From the NCBI GenBank assembly GCA_022824365.1, contig JAJEAA010000001.1:1-48459 (forward strand): DNA of 48,459 nt, written 5' to 3'. How positions within the stretch are numbered: the first letter of the stretch is position 1; each line of letters opens with the position of its first letter. Of the stretch, positions 34,679-42,969 are shown piece by piece. The position numbers and the translations under genes were made by a program. The notes under the pieces are model-generated. The model saw only the letters and a list, made by a program, of their open reading frames with translations, did no database searches and had not been told where the DNA came from. Source of the DNA: Anaerolineae bacterium (lineage in GTDB: Bacteria > Chloroflexota > Anaerolineae > Aggregatilineales > Phototrophicaceae).

Positions 34679-36010
34679 ATGTCCAATCGAGGCTCACTAA
34701 TCTGCTTGATGCTCCTGCTATCGTTACTGCTTCCCTTCGGCGTCGCTCACGCTGACGAGCACTGCGACTTCGCTGAAGAGACCATCGCCATCGGCGGCGT
34801 CGTGCCGCTTTCCGCGCCCGGCTCGGTCGCCGGCGGCATCGGCATGGATTGGGGCTTCCAGCAAGCCGTCGCCGATATCAACGCCGGCTGCGGCATTAGA
34901 CTCAATGGCGCCAACCATCGTGTCCGCGTCATCACCGTCGATTCGGAAGGCGTCTCGGAATACGGTCAACTGGCGGTCGAGCGGTTGATCCTGCAGGACG
35001 AGGTCGTTGGCATTGTCGGCTTCTATCACAGCGCGGTCGGCTTGGCCACCATGGGCATGGTGGAACGTTATCGCGTGCCCACCATTTACGCGCACCCGCG
35101 CAACGACTGGATCAGCGCCAGCGGCATTGAAGCCTTTGAGGGGCAGTCCGCGCGCTTTGCTGATGGCACTGATTACGTCTTTCGCACTTCGCCGCCCAGT
35201 TCCATCGTTGGCAAGATCGTCACCGATTGGCTGGTCTCGCTGGGCGCTCAAGATGTCGTGCTCATCCTGGAAAATACCGACTACGGTCATCCGGCGGCGG
35301 CGGCCGAACGGGCGCACCTCGAACGCGCCGGCGTCCATGTCGAGCAGTTGGAAATCGAACTGGGCACCGAGGACTTCGTGCCCATCCTCAGCCGCCTCTG
35401 GGCGCGGCCGAAAATGCCGGACGCCATTCGAATCCTCGTCAGTGGCGAGACGTCTTACAACTTGACGCAGCAAATGGCCGAATTGGGCATCGCCCCGACC
35501 GCCGATACCATCTGCGTCACCAATCATCTCGCCTTTCAATCTGAGCAATACTGGACCACCGTTCCCGATGGCAACTTCTGCGCTTTCGACCGCGTCGGCA
35601 CCATTCCCAGCCTTTATAATGACCTGGCGAAGGAGCTCGACCGCCGCTATCAAGAAGACTTCGGCGATATCCTCGTCAGCTTCGCCATGGAAGCCTACGA
35701 CAGCGTCTGGCTCATGGCCGACGCCATCAAGCGCGCCGGCTTCGCTGCTGATCCCGCCGCCATCGTCGTCGCCCTGGAAACCAGCGACATTGATCTTTCG
35801 CAAGGTCGCTACTACTTCACCTATGGCGGACATAACCCCGAATTGCCCGCGGATGTTCCCGCCTACATGTGGCATCAGTGGCCCGTGCCCGTTGTGACCG
35901 TCATGCAATATTTTGAGCAAGGACAAAGCGCCCTAGACGCCGCCGTAATTTACCCCGAGGTCTATCAGACCCACGGCAGATCTTATTTCTATCCCAACGG
36001 TTCCCCCTAA
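34679..36010 (+). CDS. LivK-like periplasmic binding protein, tandem copy 1
   Basis: 443 residues from ATG 34679 with a Sec signal peptide (LICLMLLLSLLLPFGVAHA). The mature protein is a type I periplasmic-binding fold of the branched-chain amino acid/amide class (Peripla_BP_6): IAIGGVVPLSAPGS opening, FQQAVADINAGCGI, VVGIVGFYHSAVGLA, and ENTDYGHPAA at the domain crossover. Cys near the mature N-terminus (EHCDFAEE) and in NAGCGI are shared by all three copies and may form a disulfide. The three tandem copies have no permease or ATPase with them. Compared with copies 2 and 3, copy 1 differs where the others read AGPWNDNIT or GGPWNDNIT (here AHPRNDWIS), so its ligand may differ. Ligand unknown. 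Confidence 0.88.
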   Translation: MSNRGSLICLMLLLSLLLPFGVAHADEHCDFAEETIAIGGVVPLSAPGSVAGGIGMDWGFQQAVADINAGCGIRLNGANHRVRVITVDSEGVSEYGQLAVERLILQDEVVGIVGFYHSAVGLATMGMVERYRVPTIYAHPRNDWISASGIEAFEGQSARFADGTDYVFRTSPPSSIVGKIVTDWLVSLGAQDVVLILENTDYGHPAAAAERAHLERAGVHVEQLEIELGTEDFVPILSRLWARPKMPDAIRILVSGETSYNLTQQMAELGIAPTADTICVTNHLAFQSEQYWTTVPDGNFCAFDRVGTIPSLYNDLAKELDRRYQEDFGDILVSFAMEAYDSVWLMADAIKRAGFAADPAAIVVALETSDIDLSQGRYYFTYGGHNPELPADVPAYMWHQWPVPVVTVMQYFEQGQSALDAAVIYPEVYQTHGRSYFYPNGSP

Positions 36011-36026
36011 GCAGGCTGCTAAGAAG

Positions 36027-37340
36027 ATGCCCACGAAAGTCTTGCTGCTGGCGACGCTTCTGTTGCTGCCGTTGAGCGCGGTAAAGGCGCAGTCCGATTG
36101 TGACTTCGCCGAGGAGGTCATCAAGTTTGGCGCCTTCGCTCCGCTGTCCGCGCCCGGGGCGGTGGTGGCCGGCGTCGTCATTGACTGGGCGGTGCAGCAG
36201 GCTGCGAGCGACATCAACGCCGAATGCGGCATCAATGTCAATGGTCTGAATCATCGACTGGAAGTCATCACCGGCGATACCGAAGGCATCTCCGAACGCG
36301 GGCAGGCGGTGGCTGAACGCTTCATATTCGATGAAGGCATTCACGGCGCGGTCGCCGGCTTTCACAGCGCGGTCGCCTTGGCGGCGATGAGCATCTTGCA
36401 GGAAAACCACATCCCGACCGTGTGGGGCGGTCCCTGGAACGACAACATCACCGCCAATGGCATCATCGAATTCGAAGACAGACCGCCCCGCATCAATGAC
36501 GGCGTGGATTATATCTTCCGCATCTCGCCATCCTGGTCGATGGTGGGCGCGGTGATCGCCGATTGGCTCATCTCGCTGGGCGTTGACGATGTGATCATCC
36601 TGGCGGAAAACACCGACTTTGGGCAGCCGGCCGCGGCCGACGAAAAAGCGCGGCTGGAAGCGGCTGGCATACGCGTCGAACAATACAATATTGAGTTGGG
36701 CACGGAAGATTTCGTCCCCATACTCAGCCGCATTGAATTGCGCCCTGAACCAGCCGACGCCATCCATATCATCATCACCGGCGATACCGCCCTCAACCTC
36801 AACCAGCAAATGGCGGAACTGGGCATTGCGCCCAGCCAAGAGACGATCTGCATCGCCGGCTATGATGCCGAGCAGTCGACGCAGTTTTGGAAAAGCGTGG
36901 AAGACGGCAATTATTGCGCTTTCAATCGCACCGGCGTCATCCCTTCCCTCTTCAGCGAGATGGGCGCCGAACTCAACCGCAAATACGAAGACTACTGGGA
37001 CGACACCGCGCCCAGCTTCGCCATGGAGCCTTATGACAGTGTGCTGCTGCTGGCGAATGCCATCGAACGCGCCGGCAGCTTCACCGATCCAGACGCCATT
37101 GTCGCTGCGCTGGAAACATCGGATGTGGAATTGTCCCAAGGGCGCTATTACTTCGATTATGGTAGCCACAATCCTGACTTGCCGCCTGATGCGCCAGCTT
37201 TCTTATGGCATCAATGGCCCGCCCCCATCATTACCGTCATGCAATATTTTGAATTTGGGCAGGATGCTCTGGATGCTGCCGTCGTTTATCCCGAGATCTA
37301 TCAGACTCACGGCACATCTTACTTCAAGCCGAGTGGATAG
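36027..37340 (+). CDS. LivK-like periplasmic binding protein, tandem copy 2
   Basis: 437 residues from ATG 36027, 16 nt after copy 1, with a signal peptide (LLLATLLLLPLSAVKAQ) lacking a lipobox. The fold and order of motifs are those of copy 1: IKFGAFAPLSAPGAV, NAECGINVNGLNHRLEVITGD, VAGFHSAVALAAMS, GGPWNDNITANG, ENTDFGQPAA, and the conserved ending HQWPAPIITVMQYFEFGQDALDAA. By eye it is closer to copy 3 than to copy 1. Probable role: binding a small ligand outside the membrane, either for a transporter encoded elsewhere or as a sensor component. It is likely co-transcribed with copy 1; copy 3 has a separate AT-rich upstream region. Confidence 0.88.
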   Translation: MPTKVLLLATLLLLPLSAVKAQSDCDFAEEVIKFGAFAPLSAPGAVVAGVVIDWAVQQAASDINAECGINVNGLNHRLEVITGDTEGISERGQAVAERFIFDEGIHGAVAGFHSAVALAAMSILQENHIPTVWGGPWNDNITANGIIEFEDRPPRINDGVDYIFRISPSWSMVGAVIADWLISLGVDDVIILAENTDFGQPAAADEKARLEAAGIRVEQYNIELGTEDFVPILSRIELRPEPADAIHIIITGDTALNLNQQMAELGIAPSQETICIAGYDAEQSTQFWKSVEDGNYCAFNRTGVIPSLFSEMGAELNRKYEDYWDDTAPSFAMEPYDSVLLLANAIERAGSFTDPDAIVAALETSDVELSQGRYYFDYGSHNPDLPPDAPAFLWHQWPAPIITVMQYFEFGQDALDAAVVYPEIYQTHGTSYFKPSG

Positions 37341-37482
37341 CAACGTAATTAACACATTCGCGCGCCAATCGAGCCAGTATTGTCGTCATGGCGCGATAAA
37401 ACGTCCGCCGTCAATTTGTATGATACACTTAAGATATTAGTATATATTTTCGTAGACATAGGTTCCGGAGATGGAGGTCGGT

Positions 37483-38820
37483 ATGTTAGTCAAGTTATTT
37501 CTTTTGCGGATAATAGTGGCTCTGTCCTTGCTTTTGCTTTTAGGCTCGAGCGCGGCATACGCCGATAGCCACTGTGAATTCGCCGACGAGACGATCAAGA
37601 TCGGCGGAATCGCGCCGCTATCCGCTCCCGGCGCGACCGGGGCCGGGGTTGTCATCGATTGGTCTTACCAACAGGCGGAAGCGGATATCAATGCCGCCTG
37701 CGGTGTTGAGATCGGCGGGGTGAATCACCGCATAGAGGTCCTCACCGGCGATTCCGAAGGCATATCCGAGCGCGGGCAAGCTTTAGCCGAGCGCTGGATC
37801 TTGGACGATGGCATCCATGGGGTTGTCGGGGGCTACCATAGCGCCGTCGCGCTGGCGGTCATGAGCGTGACCCAAGAGAACCGCATCCCCACCTTGTTCG
37901 CCGGTCCCTGGAACGACAACATCACCGCCAACGGCATCGCCGAATACGAAGGCAGACCGCCCCGCGTTGAGGACGGCGTCGATTATGTATTCCGGATTTC
38001 GCCGGCCAATGCCATGGTCGGGGTGCTCGTCGCTGAATGGCTCATCGCGCAGGGCCTCGACGATGCGGTCTTGATCGCCGAGAATACGGATTATGGCCGG
38101 CCAGCCGCTGCCGATCTGCGGGCGCGCCTGGAACCGGCCGGTTTCACCGTCGAGCAGTACGATGTGGAATTGGGCACGGAGGATTTCGTTCCCATAATCA
38201 GCCGTATCCTTGCCCGGCCCGAACCCCCTGATGTCATTCGGCTGCTGGTCACGGGCGAAACCTCGTTCAACCTCGTGCAGCAGATGGCGGAGTTGGGGGT
38301 CGCCCCCACGGAAGACACCGTTTGTATGGCCGGTTATATTGCCGTCGATTCCGAGCAATTCTGGGACAATGTCCCCGATGGCAATTACTGCGTCTTTGAT
38401 CGCGTGGGCATCACGCCGGCGGAATTTGGGGAATTGGCGGACGAATTAAACGCGCGATACGCTGAAGCCTTTGGCGGCGTCGCGCCCAGTTTCGTCATGG
38501 AGCCTTACGACAGTGTACGCTTGATGGCTCACGCAATGGACCTGGCTGATAGCTTCACCGATCCCGACGCCATCGTGGCCGCGCTGGAGACGGTCGATAT
38601 CGAATTCTCTCAAGGGCGCTATTACTTCGAATATGGCAGCCACAACCCCGATCTGCCCGAGGGAACGCCCGCCTATATGTGGCATCAGTGGCCCGACCCG
38701 ATCGTGGCCGTCATGCAGTATTTCGAGCCGGGCCAAAATGCGCTGGACGCCGCCGTGATCTATCCGCCGATCTATCAGACGCATGGCACATCTTACATAG
38801 AACCGGGCACATCACCTTGA
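37483..38820 (+). CDS. LivK-like periplasmic binding protein, tandem copy 3
   Basis: 445 residues from ATG 37483, chosen because GGAGG lies 6 nt upstream; ATG 37471 overlaps that site. The signal peptide is LVKLFLLRIIVALSLLLLLG, cleavage near AAYA, no lipobox. The type I binding fold is the same as copies 1 and 2: IKIGGIAPLSAPGATGAG, NAACGVEIGGVNHRIEVLTGD, AGPWNDNITANG, ENTDYGRPAA, HQWPDPIVAVMQYFEPGQNALDAA. The 142-nt gap before it is rich in AT (37410-37455, with TATATATT-like stretches) and probably holds its own promoter. It is the last of the series and is followed by a nucleoside hydrolase gene, which raises the unproven possibility that nucleosides or related compounds are ligands. Confidence 0.88.
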   Translation: MLVKLFLLRIIVALSLLLLLGSSAAYADSHCEFADETIKIGGIAPLSAPGATGAGVVIDWSYQQAEADINAACGVEIGGVNHRIEVLTGDSEGISERGQALAERWILDDGIHGVVGGYHSAVALAVMSVTQENRIPTLFAGPWNDNITANGIAEYEGRPPRVEDGVDYVFRISPANAMVGVLVAEWLIAQGLDDAVLIAENTDYGRPAAADLRARLEPAGFTVEQYDVELGTEDFVPIISRILARPEPPDVIRLLVTGETSFNLVQQMAELGVAPTEDTVCMAGYIAVDSEQFWDNVPDGNYCVFDRVGITPAEFGELADELNARYAEAFGGVAPSFVMEPYDSVRLMAHAMDLADSFTDPDAIVAALETVDIEFSQGRYYFEYGSHNPDLPEGTPAYMWHQWPDPIVAVMQYFEPGQNALDAAVIYPPIYQTHGTSYIEPGTSP

Positions 38821-38822
38821 AT

Positions 38823-38852
38823 TTGCCTCAGGCGTCGCCAAGGCGCTATAAT
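38823..38852 (+). promoter_or_regulatory. Candidate promoter of the nucleoside hydrolase gene
   Basis: TTGCCT (38823-38828), an 18-nt spacer and a perfect TATAAT (38847-38852), just after the stop of the third LivK-like gene. The transcript would begin near 38859, at the foot of the hairpin 38864-38888. Confidence 0.5.
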
Positions 38853-38863
38853 CGCTCGTAGTG

Positions 38864-38895
38864 ACGGGCGGGTGATATGCCCGCTCGTTTTCATT
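38864..38895 (+). terminator. Terminator/attenuator-like hairpin in nucleoside hydrolase leader
   Basis: ACGGGCGGG (38864-38872) pairs with CCCGCTCGT (38880-38888) over 9 bp with one G-T, loop 7 nt, followed by TTTCATTT. It could end the LivK-like transcript, but it also lies downstream of a TATAAT promoter, inside the nucleoside hydrolase leader. Confidence 0.6.
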
Positions 38896-38919
38896 TCTGA
38901 AGTTTAAGGACGACCGACG

Positions 38920-39846
38920 ATGAACTTTCCCGAATTGAGCGAGGCATTTCGCCTCAGCCGCCTCGATCATCCGCGCCGCAAAGTGCGCATGGTGCTCGAT
39001 ACCGATACCTATAACGAAATTGACGACCAATTCGCCTTGACCTACGCGCTGCTCTCGCCGGAGCAGATGTCGGTGGAAGCCGTCTACGCCGCCCCATTTC
39101 ACAACAACCGCTCTAGCGGACCCGGCGATGGCATGGAAAAAAGCTACGATGAAATTCTGCGCCTGCTCGACTTTCTTGGCGTCCCGGCCGAGGGCTTCGC
39201 CTTCCGCGGCTCGACCGACTACGTCGGCTCGGCGCGACAAGCGCAAGACAACGCCGCCGTCCGCGACCTCATCAACAAAGCTCTCGCCAGCCCTCCGGAC
39301 GACCCGCTCTACGTCGTCGCTATCGGCGCGATAAGCAATGTGGCTTCCGCGTTGCTAATTGAACCGGAGATCATTCGCAATATCGTGGTCCTCTGGCTCG
39401 GCGGTCACAACCTGAACTGGTCCCACACCAGCGAATTCAACCTGAAACAAGATGTGCCAGCCGCGCAAATCGTGCTGGATAGCGGCGTGCCCTTTATCAT
39501 CGTGCCTTGCCTCGGCGTAACCTCTCACCTGCTCACAACCTTGCCGGAGCTGCAAGCCTGCATCGGCGGCACGAGCCGCGTCGGCGATTATCTCTGCCAG
39601 ATCTTCAGCGAATACCGGCCCGATTCTTTCGCCGCTTCCAGCGTCATCTGGGATATCTCAACCATCGCCTGGTTGATCAACCCCGATTGGGCGCCCAGCG
39701 ATCTTGTGCCCAGCCCCATCCTCACTGATCAGGTCACTTGGAGCGTCGATCGCTCCCGCCATCTGACGCGAGTCGCCAACTTCGTCCACCGCGATCCCGT
39801 CTTCCGCGATATGTTCAACAAGATACGCGCTCACGGCGGCATTTAG
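38920..39846 (+). CDS. Inosine/uridine-preferring nucleoside hydrolase
   Basis: 308 residues from ATG 38920. The N-terminal metal-binding signature is DTDTYNEIDDQFAL (Asp27, Asp29, Asp35, Asp36), the form of DxDxxxxDD typical of IUNH-family enzymes, which use calcium to hydrolyse the N-glycosidic bond of nucleosides to ribose and base. Further family features: YVVAIGAISNVASAL, LGGHNLNWSHTSEFNLKQD and PFIIVPCLGVT. No signal peptide, so it acts in the cytoplasm in salvage or catabolism. The gene has its own likely promoter and a hairpin in the leader. It overlaps the convergent HEAT-like gene by 4 bp at the 3' end. The base preference cannot be told from sequence. Confidence 0.92.
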   Translation: MNFPELSEAFRLSRLDHPRRKVRMVLDTDTYNEIDDQFALTYALLSPEQMSVEAVYAAPFHNNRSSGPGDGMEKSYDEILRLLDFLGVPAEGFAFRGSTDYVGSARQAQDNAAVRDLINKALASPPDDPLYVVAIGAISNVASALLIEPEIIRNIVVLWLGGHNLNWSHTSEFNLKQDVPAAQIVLDSGVPFIIVPCLGVTSHLLTTLPELQACIGGTSRVGDYLCQIFSEYRPDSFAASSVIWDISTIAWLINPDWAPSDLVPSPILTDQVTWSVDRSRHLTRVANFVHRDPVFRDMFNKIRAHGGI

Positions 39847-40376
39847 ATCCAATCAAATGTTTGACGGGTTCGCCGGATCCGCGCCCGAACCGACGCCGCT
39901 TCATCTTGCTCGGCCGCGGCGAGCAGGTCCAAGACCCTATCGCGATACGCGGGATGCTGATCGGCGAGCGCAGCAGCTCCGTGGACGCTCCAGGCGCGGA
40001 TGAAGGTGTTAGCGCCGGCCGCCTGCGCTGCCAACGCGCGCATCAAGGGCGCAGCCAGCGACGATGGCACGACCAGGGTATCCATCATCTGCAGGACATG
40101 TATGCGGGAAAGCCAGCCGGTCTCCTGCATCAGCAGACGCAACAGCGTTTCACTTTGGCTTGGAGACAACTGCGCGCCAGTCACGCCGTAACGTTTCAGC
40201 AGCCAAGTGGCGGCCGCTTGCAGGTTGCCATCAGCGCTGGCGGCGAAATCACACAATTCCGCGACCAAATTTGCATCAGCGTTGTGCGCCGCGGCGAATC
40301 GTTCCAGAGGACCGGCGCTCTTGCCATCGAAATCGAAAAGCGCTTGCGACAGCGCGTCAGTCCGCGCGGTAGTCAT
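39843..40376 (-). CDS. HEAT-repeat-like alpha-helical protein
   Basis: 177 residues from ATG 40376, soluble and almost wholly helical. Repeated helical pairs with hydrophobic spacing (NLVAELCDFAAS, NLQAAATWLLKRYG, RIHVLQMMDTLVV, FIRAWSVHGAAALADQH, ASVRARIRRTRQ) suggest HEAT/Armadillo-like repeats that form a protein-binding solenoid. Function unknown. The ATG overlaps the stop of the DUF1801 gene by 4 bp, so the two are translationally coupled, and its own end overlaps the convergent nucleoside hydrolase gene by 4 bp. No catalytic motif is seen. Confidence 0.7.
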   Translation of the reverse strand: MTTARTDALSQALFDFDGKSAGPLERFAAAHNADANLVAELCDFAASADGNLQAAATWLLKRYGVTGAQLSPSQSETLLRLLMQETGWLSRIHVLQMMDTLVVPSSLAAPLMRALAAQAAGANTFIRAWSVHGAAALADQHPAYRDRVLDLLAAAEQDEAASVRARIRRTRQTFDWI

Positions 40377-40774
40377 TGCAGCTTGGGCAGGGCGCGCGCC
40401 GCTTCCTCGACCAGTTGCCGCAAAGCGGGTTGCTCCAAATCCGCCAGCTTGCGGATCTTCACGTGTCGCAGGTCAGCGCCGCTGCCTTCCAGCAAGTTCT
40501 CCGGATCCGGCAAATGCGCGCCGTACATGAAGCCGAAGTTCAGATGCTTCTTGAAGGGCGCCAGATAACAAAAATGCTCGGACATCTTCTTGGGTCCGAC
40601 CCCGTAGCCAGCGATCTTCTGCCGCGCCCAAGGCACCTCGGTGATGCCCGGCATGACCTCCGCCAGCAGCCCGCGCGCGGCAATCGCAAGCGCCTGAATC
40701 TCCGGCGATGCCTTGGCGATCACTTCTTCAAAACTACCGTTGCCGCCAACGGTCTTGATGTTGGGTTGATCCAT
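40373..40774 (-). CDS. DUF1801 (YdhG-like) small protein
   Basis: 133 residues from ATG 40774. The pattern matches DUF1801 proteins: an N-terminal helix (FEEVIAKASPEIQALAIAARGLLAEVMPGITE), a beta sheet with KIAGYGVGPKKMSEHFCYLAPFKKHLNFGFMYG, then LEGSGADLRHVKIRKLADLE. The family adopts an IYD/YdhG-like fold and has no settled biochemical role; some members are linked with stress or resistance traits. It is the first gene of a two-gene unit with the HEAT-like protein. The stretch upstream, 40775-40895, lies between divergent genes and holds a TATACT -10-like hexamer at 40854 that could serve the GT2 gene. Confidence 0.82.
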   Translation of the reverse strand: MDQPNIKTVGGNGSFEEVIAKASPEIQALAIAARGLLAEVMPGITEVPWARQKIAGYGVGPKKMSEHFCYLAPFKKHLNFGFMYGAHLPDPENLLEGSGADLRHVKIRKLADLEQPALRQLVEEAARALPKLQ

Positions 40775-40895
40775 GATTTCCTGTGCCTTTAGGATTGAGT
40801 CTCACGCCAGCAAATTCTATTCCGAGCGTCGGTTTGCGCGAGGTAGGCTATGATATACTATTGTCCGTGTCGATTACAGAGAAGAAGTAAATTTA

Positions 40896-41888
40896 GTGCC
40901 GCTTGTATCCGTTGTCATGCCTGTTTACAACGGCGAAGACTACCTCGCCGAAGCTATCGATAGCATACTAGCGCAGACGCTGACGGACTTTGAGTTGTTG
41001 ATCGTGGACGATGGCTCGCGAGACAATTCAGCCGAGATCATTCGATCTTATCAGAAGCGCGACAGTCGCATCCGCTTCTTCCGGCACGAGGGTAACTTGG
41101 GGCAAGCCGCCGCGCAGAATACCGGCATAGCCGCGGCCGAAGGCGCTTTGCTGGCTGCTATGGATTCAGATGATATCAGCTTGCCACAGCGCTTGGAGAA
41201 ACAAGTTGCCTTCCTGCAAGCCAATCCCGAAATCGGCCTGGTCGGCGTACGCCAGCGCTTTGTCGACAAAGACTTGAATCCTCTGACGAGCTACAAACTG
41301 CCGCGCAGTCATGCCATCATTGTGTTGAATCTCTTCATTGGCGCGTCGCTTCACGGTCCCACCATAATGATTCGGCGCGAGTTCCTGACCGAGGTCGGAG
41401 GCTTTCGCCCCGAAGCCCGCCGCTGCCAGGACATGGAGTTATTCTTACGCCTGCTGCAGAAGACGCAGATCCGCTTCGCCAACTTGCCAGATGAATTGTA
41501 TATCTACCGCCTTCATGATTCCCAGAAGAGCTACTTCGCCAAGGATAGCTTCCAAGTAAGCAAGGATGCCGATTGTGTCGCGCATCGAGATAATGCCCTT
41601 GAATACCTTTGGAGCGAGCCACCCGAACCCGCGGTTTCCGATCGTTTCTTTCGCCTGCGCGCCGGGCAGAAACTCAACTGGGCTGAGCGCAGAGCGGCCA
41701 AACAGGATATTTTACGTCTCATTAAGTCGATCCTGAAGCATAACTGGGTTAAACCAAATGACAGCCGGTTGCTTTACGACGCCATGAACCGCCGCCTGGA
41801 ACAAGTCAGCCCCCGCCTCTGGCAGCAATTCTGTCATTGGCGGCGGCATCATTTCGGCCCTCCGGCAAGTCAGCTAGACAGCGCTTGA
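40896..41888 (+). CDS. Glycosyltransferase family 2, copy 1
   Basis: 330 residues from GTG 40896, preceded by GAAGAAG. It is a GT-A fold enzyme: the opening PLVSVVMPVYNGEDYLAEAI is the GT2 hallmark, followed by the nucleotide-binding IVDDGSRDNS and the metal-binding DSDD in LLAAMDSDDISLPQRL. No membrane helix is evident, so it is a cytoplasmic or membrane-associated enzyme transferring a sugar from a nucleotide donor to a polysaccharide, lipid or protein. The C-terminus is basic and helical (RRLEQVSPRLWQQFCHWRRHHFG), shared with copy 2, which suggests the two arose by tandem duplication. Donor and acceptor cannot be assigned. Confidence 0.9.
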   Translation: MPLVSVVMPVYNGEDYLAEAIDSILAQTLTDFELLIVDDGSRDNSAEIIRSYQKRDSRIRFFRHEGNLGQAAAQNTGIAAAEGALLAAMDSDDISLPQRLEKQVAFLQANPEIGLVGVRQRFVDKDLNPLTSYKLPRSHAIIVLNLFIGASLHGPTIMIRREFLTEVGGFRPEARRCQDMELFLRLLQKTQIRFANLPDELYIYRLHDSQKSYFAKDSFQVSKDADCVAHRDNALEYLWSEPPEPAVSDRFFRLRAGQKLNWAERRAAKQDILRLIKSILKHNWVKPNDSRLLYDAMNRRLEQVSPRLWQQFCHWRRHHFGPPASQLDSA

Positions 41889-41922
41889 TCATGTTATTGT
41901 CCATCGGGGAAGGCGCTTAAGC

Positions 41923-42873
41923 ATGCCCTTGGTATCTGTCATCATGCCCGTTTACAACGGTGAGCAATTTCTCGCCGAAGCCATCGAGAGCATCTTGACG
42001 CAAACATTCGCGGACTTTGAATTCATCATCGTTGACGACAGCTCCACCGACGAGTCCGCCGCGATAATCCACTCTTACGCCAAACGAGATCAGCGGATTC
42101 GGCTCATCCAGCATGAGAAGAACTTGGGAATGTCCAGCGCGCGCAACACCGGCATCGCCGCCGCGACCGGCGAATATCTTGCCGCTATGGATTGCGATGA
42201 TATCAGCTTGCCAGAGCGACTCGAAAAACAGGTGGACTGTTTGAGGTCCCATCCCAGGATCGGCGGCGTCGGCGCCCAGCGTGTCACCGAAGATCTGGCG
42301 CCTATCGAAACAATCCAATTGCCCAATAGCAACTCGCTTATCGTGTTGGCGATGATCGCCAGCGGTCCGGCTGTGATTCGCGCGTCTATAATGTTGCGCC
42401 GAGAACACCTGGCGGCTTCCGGCGGTTATCGTCCAGACATTCGCACAGCGAATGACTACGAGCTCTTTCTTCGCTTGGTGTGGCAAACGGCTATTCGATA
42501 CGCCAATGTGCCGGACGTCCTGTATCTTTACCGCCAGCACCAGTCATCCAGCAGCCATCGGTTAGAGGATTTACGATCGCTAGTGGTTACTGAGTCCGTG
42601 CGGCGCGCATTGGAGGTTCTATGGGGAGAAGTGCCAGAGGACACTTTTCAGCGCATGAACAAGCTGCGACCCTGGATAAAGTTAAGCGTGAAAGAACGCA
42701 GACGGACTCGGCGCGATATGCACCGGCTGATCGAGTCGATGATCGCCGCCAATTGGGTTGATCAGGCGGACAGAATGATACTGCAACAAGAAATCAATCG
42801 GCGCTTGGAGAAGACGATGCCCCGCCTCTGGCAAATGTTCCTCCACTGGCGGCGGCATCGCCTCGGATTTTAA
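41923..42873 (+). CDS. Glycosyltransferase family 2, copy 2
   Basis: 316 residues from ATG 41923, 34 nt after copy 1, with GGGGAAGG upstream. The same GT2 motifs occur: PLVSVIMPVYNGEQFLAEAI, IVDDSSTDES and MDCDDISLPERL with the DxD metal site. It parallels copy 1 to the end, including RLEKTMPRLWQMFLHWRRHRLGF, so it is a tandem paralogue with diverged acceptor region. The pair may add successive sugars to one surface glycan; the GT39-like enzymes elsewhere in the window make envelope glycosylation plausible. The gene is followed by an intergenic stretch containing three copies of a CTCTGTG-type repeat. Confidence 0.9.
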   Translation: MPLVSVIMPVYNGEQFLAEAIESILTQTFADFEFIIVDDSSTDESAAIIHSYAKRDQRIRLIQHEKNLGMSSARNTGIAAATGEYLAAMDCDDISLPERLEKQVDCLRSHPRIGGVGAQRVTEDLAPIETIQLPNSNSLIVLAMIASGPAVIRASIMLRREHLAASGGYRPDIRTANDYELFLRLVWQTAIRYANVPDVLYLYRQHQSSSSHRLEDLRSLVVTESVRRALEVLWGEVPEDTFQRMNKLRPWIKLSVKERRRTRRDMHRLIESMIAANWVDQADRMILQQEINRRLEKTMPRLWQMFLHWRRHRLGF

Positions 42874-42895
42874 GCAAGGTATCTTCATACAGGTT

Positions 42896-42922
42896 TTCTC
42901 TGTGCTCTCTGTGTTCTCTGTG
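42896..42922. repeat. Three tandem copies of a 9-nt YTCTCTGTG repeat
   Basis: TTCTCTGTG, CTCTCTGTG and TTCTCTGTG stand in direct tandem, followed by GTTAAA. On the other strand this reads as the CACAGAG-type repeat seen between genes in many bacterial groups. It lies between the second GT2 gene and the class V PLP enzyme. No function known to me. Confidence 0.75.
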
Positions 42923-42969
42923 GTTAAATCGGTCACATGATATCCGCAGATACACCAGAAAGCAAAATC

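Noticed and set aside
34414..34686. Minus-strand frame in the gap before the first LivK-like gene
   Set aside because: No ribosome binding site, no recognisable domain, and it overlaps the promoter, hairpin and start of the neighbouring gene.
37410..37460. Specific promoter boxes for the third LivK-like gene
   Set aside because: The region is AT-rich and likely holds a promoter, but no -35/-10 pair with acceptable spacing stands out.
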